This document shows, piece after piece, positions 12,314-22,539 of a DNA stretch of 64,000 nucleotides (the stretch's first letter is position 1; every line of letters starts with the position of its first letter). The DNA is taken from NCBI GenBank assembly GCA_033675265.1, contig JAUJYZ010001175.1:47501-111500 (forward strand), read 5' to 3'. The position numbers and the translations under genes are program-made. A model generated the notes under the pieces. It was not told the origin of the DNA, made no database searches, and saw nothing but the letters and a program-made list of their open reading frames with translations. The DNA comes from Actinostola sp. cb2023 (Eukaryota; Cnidaria; Anthozoa; Actiniaria; Actinostolidae).

Positions 12314-13234
12314 TTAATTTCACACAGTTTAAGCCAGAGTCAATCACTTTTGTTATTATAAGTACTAGATTGTTCTCTTACACTTTTACGTACTGTATGT
12401 GGGAATTACTTCCGGCCATAATTTCATGAGCATAATACCTACAATTGTGCATGGTTCTGAGCATAATAGTCCGTTTTAGGGGTGACACAAACAAGCATTA
12501 TTCTCGATTTTTCAAGCATAATGTAGTTAGGGATAGTTGCAGATTACGCACGTCAAATATTGCGCTTGCCAACAGCGGAGGTATGTTAGGAATGTACTTC
12601 AATGATTACTAGTCACGTTACACTGAGTGTCTGGTTTACAACTTCCTGTAGATCAGTCGGGGAGCCAATTCCAATAAAGGCTTTAATTTTTGAGTTGGTT
12701 TACTTTACACCACAGAAAAGGTCGAAAAGTGGATTCAGATAGATTGAACCCTGCTGAATAACACTAGATAGGTAGTAAAGTCAAATTGTGGGGTCGGTCT
12801 CAAGTTATGGGCATGTTTTTGTAGACTACTGGAAGTTCAGCATGGAAACGAGGCTAATGAAGAACACATTGAATTGTTGTTATAAATCTGTAAAACGTCG
12901 CTCTAAATACATAATTAGCATTAATAATTATATAGAGAGGGTCAATGTTGAGGATTTAATTTCTTGATTAAAATTAATTTCATTTTTGACGGGTATTTTT
13001 TAAGAAAATCTATGTGGCTTGCTTGGTTAGTCGTTGGGTATTAATTGAATTTTTTTTTAAATCAAAAATGCGAATACATCTAAATGTTTTTTTTTTTTCG
13101 TTTAAATGGATCTTGTCTATTTTCAATAAACAATGTTTTTATCATTTAACACAAATTCATGCCTTCTACAATAAAATCGGGCTGATAAATCCCAGGTATC
13201 TCAGTGGCCCTTGACCAGCCTCGTTTCCATGCAG

Positions 13235-14186
13235 AGAGGGAAATTCAAAATGGCGGATTTGAAGGTCAAGTTTGTCTGAGCATTTCATCATGTAAGTGTC
13301 ATTTAATAGCCTAAATTAACTTTAATAGACATAGTTTGAATAGTTTATTACCATCAGATTTCAAAACCAATCTTTTTATACTGCAATATTTCTTTAAAAG
13401 AAACAAATAAACTATAATTCACTTCGTCAAGTTTCGAGTCCACTAGTTGGCGATTTTAACTTTGATTCCTAAGTTTTATCTTGATCTACTGCTGTAACCC
13501 AGTCTGAATAAATATCCCCAAGCCATTTTTGTGGATGTATAATACATTTAAACTCTAACATATGTTGTTGGCATCTCTAGTTATACTGTAAGTAGATGTG
13601 TTTTTTTATGAAATTGATAATGATTTCTAACAGTGGCTTCTAGAATACAACTTTTTTTCTCATTTGATTTGTACTAATTTACACCAAAACAACTAGCATC
13701 AATTCAATGTCTAAATATGCAGTATTCTTCAGGTTTCACTGTAAATGTCGACTACCACGAGGGAGTTGTTTGCAAGCCAAATACATGTTCATAGTTCATT
13801 GCTATCGACCTCTCGTTCTAGTAGTACTGTAAGTATACTTTTTTTATTGAGCATGATTTTGTTATCATTTAATTATTTGCATCGAAAAACTAGCATCAAT
13901 TCGATGACTACATGTGCAGTTACTATTCTACAGGCTTCACTGGAAATGTTGATTACTTGTTTGCAAGCCATATACAATAACATCATGTCCATAGACCTGA
14001 ATAATAAATGTCCATAGTGACATATGAGTGTCGAATGAGTGAGTCCCACAAGTTGACAAGTCTTTCTTAGGTAAGTCATGATAATAGAACTGCAGGCCTG
14101 TCACTTGTTTTCCGGCTCTTGCTTTGCTCGGTAATAGTTCCTTTGTGGATTGCTAATAAAAGATGATTGGGTTTATTTCAGCCGTT
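13235..14186 (+). other. 5' untranslated region with duplicated exon-like units
   Basis: Two diverged copies of a roughly 200-bp unit (about 13560-13830 and 13800-14010) share CTAGCATCAATTC, GCAGT...CAGG and TTTGCAAGCCA. Each copy carries acceptor-like CAG followed by a short segment. Strong donors TACTGTAAGTA occur at 13589-13599 and 13826-13836. An acceptor, TTTATTTCAG, ends at 14181, just before the likely start codon at 14187. The segment beginning with ATG at 13745 does not join the main frame. It is best read as alternative 5' exons of the downstream ORF. Confidence 0.4.
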
Positions 14187-17100
14187 ATGGCCGATAATGA
14201 GTGTGAAGAAGAATTTGATCTACCTGTTCCACCAAAGAAAAAGAAATGTAGGATAACAAACTTTGCAAAATGTGTAATTTGCCAAGTAGACACGAAAGAT
14301 GTCCCTAGAACCGCAAAGGAACCCTCAATAATCAACCTTATAACGGCATTAAATGTAAGGAAGGATGATGTTCATGACAGGCTCTCGCTTGATAGTGATG
14401 AACTGTTTCAACATGAAATAGTTTGGCATCACTCTTGCTACTCATCTTATACCAGTGCACATAATATCAAGCACGCCACAAAACGATCAAGTGCAAACGA
14501 TGATAAGAGCGATAAAGATCCTAGACATGCCACTGAGGTTACCAGAACATCTCGATCAACAGCTCCTCCACATGATTGGTCAAAATGTCTATTTTGTAAA
14601 CATCGATCGTACAAGAAAAACAAGGTAATGATAAATATTAGCACAATAGAGGCTTGTGAGACCATCATGCAGTGTGCCAATGCAAAAGATGATGACGATA
14701 TGATACGCATTTTACTTGGAGTTAAGAACGACTTAGTAGCGGCAGAGGCTAGGTACCACAAAACTTGCTATGCTTCTTATACCAGCCTTTCTAACCTGAA
14801 GTGGCAATGTCTTCCGGAAGACGAGAAAAAGGAATCAGCTTACGATCAAGCCTTTCAGGAACTTGTATCTGAAATAGAAATAGGCATAAAAGCTTGGAAA
14901 GCTTTTGATATGTCTTCCTTGTTGAACAAGTACATTGGTCTTCTTGAAAAACAAGGGGTAGACGGCCATAAGTATAAAACCCAGAATCTTAAGTTTCGCA
15001 TAAAGAATCATTTTGGAGAGAGAATAGTGTTTCAACAACCTTATCGGAGAGACATTTCAGAGCTAGTCTACTCAAGTGAAATCTCGTTGATGGATGTGAT
15101 CAATGGCGCTGCCGCACAAAGGAATGATCAGCCAGAGTTGCTACAAAAAGAGAACAGTGAGTCTGCGGAAAGTGTGGTTTATAAAGCAGCAAAAATGTTA
15201 AAAGGCAGTATCAAGGAATGTAATAGTATATCGCTGTACCCACTCAGTTCGAATGATATAGAATTAGAGAGAGCAAAATCGTTAGTACCTCCAGATCTCT
15301 ACTTGTTTCTACGCTGGCTAATCACAAGCGATGACTTAGATGCAAGATTTGATTCACCATGCAGTAACGTATCTGACGAGAGGAGAGTTCTTTGTTTAGC
15401 TCAGGACATGGTGCACTGTTTATCTCATGGTCGCATAAAACTGCCGAAGCATGTTGGACTGGCAATGGCTGTACGCCACATTACTGGATCCAAGGAGATA
15501 GTGACCATCTTAAATCGATTAGGACATTGTTCGTCCTACGATGAAATCGAAAGGGTAGACACTGGGCTTGCTAAAGAAATATTAGCTAAATCACGGAGTG
15601 TTAATGTCATGATACCATCCAATATAATCCCTGGTAATTTTGTCCAGTTTGCTTCGGATAACAATGATATTAATGAAGAAACACTAGATGGCAAAAATAC
15701 GACCCATGCTACAACAGTTGTTGTCTATCAGAGAAAGGTATTTGGTCCAATGCCTCCACCACCTGAAGCTCTTGCTGATCATACACAAAGGAAAAGGTCT
15801 CTAGGGAACACTGCTGACCATAACGAAATTCTGGAGTGTTCGGCCTATGGAAGACGTCCTACTGTTACTACATTTCTTGGTCAAATGGGAAACGAGCCAT
15901 TCATGTCTACGACACCTGAATATCGATTATCCTGTAATATGGATGTGACTTGGGCGTTGTCAAGAATACCATCATCAAAGCTGTTTGAGACTGACCAAGC
16001 AAGAGAAGAGGCAGACCCAGTTGTTCCAAATTGGAGTGCATTCAATTCGTTGGTGTTTATGAAAACCTCTCTCCCAAGTGTCATCGGATACTGTCCAATG
16101 ATTAACGGCGCTTCAACAGAGCTAAGCACAGTCTATACTGTTTTAAAAAAAGCCCAGCGTATGTGCGCCCATCTCAATCAGAGAGACATGGTTATCACAT
16201 TTGACCTTGCCATATATTCCAAAGCCAAACAAATTCAATTTAAATTTCCAGAGGAATTTAAAGACACCATTGTAAGGATGGGTGGCTTCCATATAGCTTT
16301 AAATTTTATTGCTGTGATTGGGAAGAGATATCAGAACTCTGGCCTTGAGGACATTCTCATTGAATCTGGAGCGTATGGACCAAACAGCGTTACATCATTA
16401 ATGAAAGGCAAATCGTACAACAGAGGGGTAAGAGCCCACAAACTAATGATGGAAGCACTGTTTCGCTTGAGGTGGCAGGCATTTGTAAGATGGCTGAACA
16501 AAACAACTCAAGAATCTCTTAGATCAAGTCTGGACGAGCAGCATGTCATCAAAAGAATGGAAACTTTCCAAATGGCAATCAATAACAAGGAAAACGTTTC
16601 ACAAAACTTGGAGAGTATGGTAACTGAATTGAAGCCTTTGATGGAACAGTTCGAAGCTTTTAGGCAAGAACAGAAATCAAAGTCTAAGATGTTTGCGTTT
16701 TGGGATGAGTATATCTGTATGGTGATTATATTGCTTCAATTTATCAAGGCAGAACGATCAGCCGACTGGTCTCTTCATCTTGCAGCAACAACAGCCATGG
16801 TACCCTACTTTTACGCCCATGACAGACCCAACTACTCACGATGGCTTCCTGTTTACTTGGCAGATATGGCCCAGCTAGAGCAAAAGCATCCTGAAGTGTA
16901 CAGGCAGTTCATGGAGGGAGAGCATGCTGTGAGTCGGTCAAGCCAACCATTTGCGAAAGTATGGACAGACATGGCTTTGGAGCAGTCGATAAATTTGGAT
17001 TCCAAATCAAAGGGTGGCATTGTTGGAATCAGTCAAAACCCTGCAGCGCTTCAGAGATGGTTTATCACGAGTCACGAGCGAGCAGCCATTACTACGGCAG

Positions 17101-19007
17101 TCAAGAAAATGTGTGCACTCAATGACTCAGACAGGGTCGGAACCCACAAAGAGGCTGGTCATAATAGAGCTCAACGAGATGAGAAAGATGTTCGAGGTAT
17201 AGTTTCCTGCTTTACAGAAGGTCAAATGAAAGATCCCTTTTTAGAAGACAATGACAGTTTAAGCAATATTACAACTGGTGTTGTTTTGCCTCCTGAAGTG
17301 GCAGAAAAGCTTGTAAAGAGTGCTGAACAAGGTCTTGTACAGATGAAAGGTTTCATACAGGCACGACTGAATGCTAATACCATAAGTTTCTGGGAACCTA
17401 TCCCGAGTTTAAAGGTCAAAACATTCAACATCACAGCAAAAAAAGCCAGTGTCAAAACTTCAAGAGAGAAACTTGTTGCCATTGCTGAGGATAGAGATCT
17501 GTTTGGGCGGTTATTGATCGTGGCCAGGGTTCGTCAAATAGATTTAAGAGAGATCCTTAGTTATGAGTTGTCTGCTGTACCGTATTCATTGGCGCATTCA
17601 GATGGCACCCTGCGTAAGACAACGAAAAGCGTCCTTCTTCATAATCTAGAGGGAGATGTCACTGTTGAACCGAGCTTACCCCCTTCTACCACACTGCCCA
17701 CTTCTCATATTGTTGATGGGATGGCCTTAATCCACACCATCAAGTTCGCTGGAGCATCGACGTTTGGTGAGTTAGCCGCCAAGTACTATGAGATTATCAC
17801 AAGTTACTACCGGCAAGGGAACTGTAGTAGAATTGACTTAGTTTTTGACCAATACTGGGATCTATCAATAAAGGCAGGAGAGAGACAAAGGCGTGGAGAA
17901 GTTACAGCCTTAGAAGTTCAGATACACGGTTTATCTACCCCCGTCCCCAAGCAGTAGCTAAAGTACATTTCAAATGTGAAGAACAAAGTTAGACTCTGTG
18001 CTTTCCTGACCTCCACCCTGGTCGAGATTGGACAACGGCAGCTACAACAAAACAAGGAGCTTGTCATTGGTGGCGGTAATGGAGATCAGGCTTTTTCTGT
18101 GAAGTACAATTGCTGTGAGGTAATCCAAGAGCTAAATGCCGATCACGAAGAGGCTGATACGAGAATGATGTTACATGCGAAACATGCCGCACTCGAATCA
18201 GAGAGGATCGTGGTTCAATCTCCTGACACCGACGTTCTCCTACTCTGTGTTTCACACTATGATGGAATTGGATGCAGTGAACTATGGTTTCGAACCGGAA
18301 CAAGAGATCGTCTTCGATATATCCCTGCACATATGATAGCTAACAAACTAGGTCCAAGCATGTGTAAAGCCCTTCCAGCATTTCATGCACTCACTGGCTG
18401 CGATTCGACAAGTTCATTAGCAGGCATTGGCAAGACAAAGTCATGGAAGACCATTACAAAGAGCACAACACACCAGGACAGTTTGGGAAATGTGGGACAG
18501 TCGCCTGATGTCGACGATGAGTTAACAAGAAGAGTTGAAGCTTTTGTGTGTTGTTTGTACAGTGTGTCAACGAGAAATCCAGCAACGACAGATGAAGCTC
18601 GATATTTACTTTTCTGCCAGAAATCACGAAGCAACATGCTTCTGCCTCCCACATGCGACAGCCTTCAGCAGCACATCAAAAGATCCAATTATCAAGCCTA
18701 CGTATGGCGAAACGCCCTGACAGCCAGACAGAATTTGCCATCACCAGATGGTCATGGATGGAAGTTAGAGAATGATATGTTGCATCCTATCCTTATGACC
18801 AAGTCGGCTGCGCCTGAAAGCATCTTGGAGTTGACCAGCTGCGGCTGTTTAAAGTCTTCCTGCACGCGGAATTGTTCTTGCAGCAGTAATGGTCTTGCTT
18901 GTACAGAGTCGTGTAAGTGTATGGCTGAAGAGAATTGTCACAACCCAAACAAAGGAACAACCACATCGCAGCTAGATGACTCTACTGATTCTGACCTTGA
19001 AGACTAA
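14187..19007 (+). CDS. Transposon-like zinc-knuckle / FEN1-like nuclease / CXC protein with one internal TAG
   Basis: A single frame of about 1,606 codons is interrupted only by TAG at 17955-17957 and ends at TAA 19005-19007. ATG 14187 is preferred over 14163 because a splice acceptor (TTTATTTCAG) lies between them. Features by codon number are as follows. Two N-terminal C-x2-C...H-x2/3-C-Y modules lie at about 29-84 and 134-194, both ending CYxSYTS. A conserved central block at about 668-760 carries ITFDLAIYSKAKQ and GGFHIALNFIAVIGKRY, possibly catalytic. A FEN1/XPG-like PIN nuclease signature spans the stop: VDGMALI (about 1173) and VFDQYWD with a basic RQRR tail (about 1219) before it, then EEADTR (about 1321), SPDTDVLLL (about 1345) and GCDSTSSLAGIGKT (about 1404) after it. 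A C-terminal tesmin/TSO1-like CXC cysteine cluster lies at about 1552-1580. The ORF lies inside terminal inverted repeats. Function is inferred as a DNA-transaction enzyme of a mobile element; the family has no name I can assign with certainty. The TAG is either a recent nonsense change or a readthrough site. Confidence 0.75.
17955..17957 (+). other. In-frame amber codon in context CAG-TAG-CTA
   Basis: This is the only stop within about 4.8 kb of open frame. It is followed by 349 further sense codons in the same frame and falls inside the nuclease domain, between its second acidic motif and EADTR. The +1 to +3 bases CTA match the CUA context that favours stop-codon readthrough in some viral and animal mRNAs. 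A single-base change from a tryptophan codon is an equally simple explanation. Confidence 0.9.
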
Positions 19008-20141
19008 AAAGTCATTGAGGATAAGAAGGTGTGTATTTCATCGTCTGCTATGATATAATTATTTTCCTTTCTTTTTATATATTATAATTTATATCATTTC
19101 AGGTACTCAAACCATTGTGAAAAAAAGAGATTATTTCAAGTCAGCCTCATTTTCATGCTACACTTCCGGTAATCAGCACTAACACGGTGACTTTTATAGG
19201 CTGGTCTTCATATAGTTTATAATCTAGAACCCAAGAGTTAACAGCACTTTTTATTGATAAAGATATAGCATGTTTACGTCAAATCCTAATTATAGTTTTT
19301 ACAAGAAAACTAATAACATGTACTAACCGGAAATACATGTTCGAGATCTAGTTACCGGTATGTTATCCGTTATGTTATATTTACAAAGAGTATACATAGA
19401 AAAAGCATTAGCTCATAATGAAGATAAATGACAAGATAGCTTGTCGTTTAAACACAGTTTTTGTAAATAATTAATCCAAACCACTTGTGACAAAGGTCAT
19501 TATTTAAATGTAGTAGATCAACCGGAAGTATGTAGCAATAAACACGTGATTTGTCACGTGACACACAATTATGGGGTATATCTCGGTATATCCTGCTTTG
19601 AGTAACAATAAACAATGACAGTTTGCTATTTCTACAATGTTCACCTAGCATATAAATCCATATTGTTGAGACAAATGTGTTCTTAGCATGCAAGCCTCGT
19701 TTCCATGCTGAATTTCCGGTAGTCTACAAAAACATGCCCATAACTTGAGACCGACCCCACAATTTGACTTTACTACCTATCTAGTGTTATTCATCAGGGT
19801 TCAATCTATTAGAATCCACTGTTGGACCTTTTCTGTGGTGTGAAGTAAACGGAATGATTTTTTGGGATCCCAGCTTAGGTGTGAAAAGAAACGTTCAGAG
19901 TCCAGAGTATCCGTGAAAAAACGAGTATTGTTTTTATTTCTGTAAGTTCAGGCGCCTGATTATATAAGTGTTTGGACAGCTCGGCCACTTCCATTCCATA
20001 TGTTAGAGATCTGTAAATACAGAATCATTGGTCCTAATTTGCATAAAGTTTTAATTTTGATTTTCTCGGCTAATTAAACCGCTTCATATCATAAAATGAT
20101 AGACAAACATCAAGCACATTTGAAATGCAGTGGGGTTAAAA
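19008..20141. other. 3' flank of the transposon-like ORF, right terminal repeat and spacer
   Basis: A possible small 3'UTR intron (donor at about 19029, acceptor TATCATTTCAG ending at 19103) follows the stop. The right inverted terminus occupies about 19671-19853. Nothing else recognisable was seen in 19104-19670 or 19854-20141. Confidence 0.45.
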
Positions 20142-20544
20142 TAGAGTGATTCCAATAAACCTGGGCATTACTAACTACACCAATACACACTATTAGACAC
20201 TCACTCTTTTGTTTTCTTTTATTCCTTTGCATCTAATAAATACTGACAGCTAATTAGTAGTGCCCAGGTTTAGAGTGATTCCAATAAACCTGGGCATTAC
20301 TAACTACACCAATACACACTATTAGACACTCACTCTTTTGTTTTCTTTTGTTTCTTTGCATCTAATAAACACTGACAGCTAATTAGTAGTGCCCAGGTTT
20401 AGAGTGATTCCAATAAACCTGGGCATTACTAACTACACCAATACACACTATTAGACACTCACTCTTTTGTTTTCTTTTGTTTCTTTGCATCTAATAAACA
20501 CTGACAGCTAATTAGTAGTGCCCATGTATATTGGAATCACTCTA
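20142..20544. mobile_element. Tandem triplicated MITE, 129-bp period
   Basis: Three head-to-tail copies start at 20142, 20271 and 20400. The outer ends GAGTGATTCCAATA and TATTGGAATCACTC lie between TA dinucleotides. The sub-terminal CCTGGGCATTACTAA is inverted at each unit's end. The whole block therefore has one pair of outer termini and two internal junctions. Confidence 0.85.
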
Positions 20545-20603
20545 TATCAAACACCGTAAGGACTTAGTCTAGCGCGTGATTGATTGACTGGAGCACAAAC
20601 AAC

Positions 20604-20820
20604 AAAAACGTGAAACAGTACTAACTAAATAGTACTAAATAGAGTGATAAAACAATAGAAAATAAGGATATTTCACCAAGTCAAAACACTAAAAGCGTGG
20701 AACAGTACAAACTATTTAGTGCAAAATAACACCAATGGAACAATAGAAAACAAAAGACATTGCACTATTTAGTGCTAATTAAAGTTAGCACTGTTTCATG
20801 GTGTTAGTGTTTGCACTCTA
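20604..20820. mobile_element. Family B MITE, composite of two copies
   Basis: A partial copy (GTGAAACAGTACTAACTAAA at 20611) is followed by a nearly full copy ending in GTTTGCACTC at 20809-20818 and a TA. This looks like a nested or recombined pair. Confidence 0.7.
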
Positions 20821-21057
20821 GGGCGCGCCAGTGTTCGAAAGGCGATTAGTGCTGATCCTGAATTAGCGTCAATAGTTTTTTAAGATTTAATCCTGGATTA
20901 GCGTAGTCTCTGGTAGCGTGACGTCATATCGGCTGCGAAGGAGACTAGGATTAGCGCTAATCACGTTTCGAACAACCTAGCCCTAGTCTATATTTATCTG
21001 TGATGTTATTGTGCACTGAACAGCTTATTTATTATCTATGAATATTGATCTGTACCT

Positions 21058-21188
21058 TAGAGTGCAAACACTAAAACCGTGAAACAGTACAAACTAATTA
21101 GTACTAAATAGCACCAATGAAACAATAGAAAACAAAATACATTGCACTATTTAGTGTTAATTAAAGTTAGCACTGTGTTTGCACTCTA
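21058..21188. mobile_element. TA-flanked MITE, family B
   Basis: The termini GAGTGCAAAC and GTTTGCACTC sit between TA dinucleotides. The right arm lacks the GTTTCATGG segment present in the copy at 11731. Confidence 0.85.
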
Positions 21189-21307
21189 ACATTGTCATCG
21201 TCAATTTTATATTCATAGCATTTTCTATTTTTAGACTTAATTTATTGTTTTATATGTAGTTTCTTCTTTGTATTTTAAGCGCATTTGATCATATATTTAA
21301 CATGGAT

Positions 21308-21308
21308 A

Positions 21309-21365
<57 letters not shown>

Positions 21366-21381
21366 CATCATCATTATTATA

Positions 21382-21412
<31 letters not shown>

Positions 21413-21436
21413 TAATATTATTATTATTATTATTAT
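21308..21436. repeat. ATT trinucleotide microsatellite
   Basis: A nearly continuous ATT run with a few ATC and ACT interruptions. A second ATT run is at 21829-21900, on the far side of the foldback between them. Confidence 0.95.
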
Positions 21437-21467
21437 TGGATGAGTTTCGACTTAGAAACTATATTTA

Positions 21468-21822
21468 TAAGAAAGACAAACGCAAGGAAATTACGACGTT
21501 TCGACATCGTCCGATGTCATTATCAAGTGAGTTTAATTTGAATAGCAAATAAAATATGAGGCAGTTCATGGTTGATTGAATTGTTACAGTTGAGTGAATA
21601 AAGTAAATAATGATAAATTAAGTAAATAGTTTGGCCCGAACAGAGTCCGACTGAACATTCAATGTGGGCGATTTTTGCTTTATAAAAAGCATCTCGTACA
21701 GGAGACAGTCAAGTTTAGTTTTACATTTCTTGTAAAATTTTATTTGCTATTCAAATTAAACTCACTTGATAATGACATCGGACGATGTCGAAACGTCGTA
21801 ATTTCCTTGCGTTTGTCTTTCT
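21468..21822. repeat. Foldback element with 85-nt perfect-like arms
   Basis: Arm 21470-21553 is the reverse complement of about 21738-21822. The arm contains GACATCGTCCGATGTC followed, on the opposite strand, by GAAACGTC. This recalls a degenerate hammerhead core (stem II, GAAA, GTC), but the CUGANGA box is replaced by TTGATAATGA. Non-coding. Confidence 0.8.
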
Positions 21823-21828
21823 ATATAT

Positions 21829-22080
<252 letters not shown>

Positions 22081-22093
22081 ATTCCCTCACTTC

Positions 22094-22363
22094 CGTCACC
22101 CTGTGATCATACTGTTCCAAATTCTGCTCATCCTTATAACGCCTTGCAGCTGCTATATTGGCATGTTGGACAGAAGTTAAAATAAAGTCCTTGATTATCT
22201 TTATTTACCCTTGACTTGCTATTGAAAAGGTGCAATCATTGCAGCTATGAAGATATTCAAGGCCTTTTTAACAGATGATTGCTGTCCAACATGCCAATAT
22301 AGCAGCTGCAAGGCGTTTTAAGGGTGAGCAGAATTTGGAACAGTATGATCACAGAGTGACGAG
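22094..22363. repeat. Foldback repeat, about 80-nt arms
   Basis: The left arm around GCAGCTGCTATATTGGCATG (22148-22167) is inverted at about 22283-22302, and the pairing extends to the outer parts that read GTGATCATACTGTTCCAAAT. The spacer is about 100 nt. Confidence 0.85.
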
Positions 22364-22443
22364 ATGAAAATTCCTCACAGTAGACCGGATATGACGAACA
22401 ATCGTAACCATCCACACTTGAACGGTGTTGGTTTTACTGACCG

Positions 22444-22454
22444 GCTATATATAC
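22444..22454 (+). promoter_or_regulatory. TATA box of the three-Ig gene
   Basis: CTATATATACG lies about 95 nt before the ATG at 22540. That spacing would give a start of transcription near 22475 and a short 5' UTR. No other promoter element can be named with confidence. Confidence 0.6.
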
Positions 22455-22539
22455 GAGCCTGACTGGCTGCATGTACCTTGCAGTAGTGTACGTGGTCAAG
22501 CCGGAGTGTCGTCACAACCGACCAGAAACCGCTGAAGAT

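Larger units (their letters stand above)
12697..19853 (+). mobile_element. Candidate autonomous transposon with long terminal inverted repeats
   Basis: Left terminus 12697-12878 and right terminus about 19671-19853 are reverse complements over about 160-180 bp with scattered mismatches. The outer end is GTTTACTTTACACCACAG on the left and GTTTACTTCACACCACAG on the right, read inward. They enclose one transcription unit on the plus strand. No target-site duplication is visible next to the ends, so the exact boundaries are uncertain. The element's GCCTCGTTTCCATGC motif is also present at 13219, just before the first transcribed-looking segment. It could instead be a gene flanked by inverted copies of an unrelated repeat. 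Confidence 0.6.
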
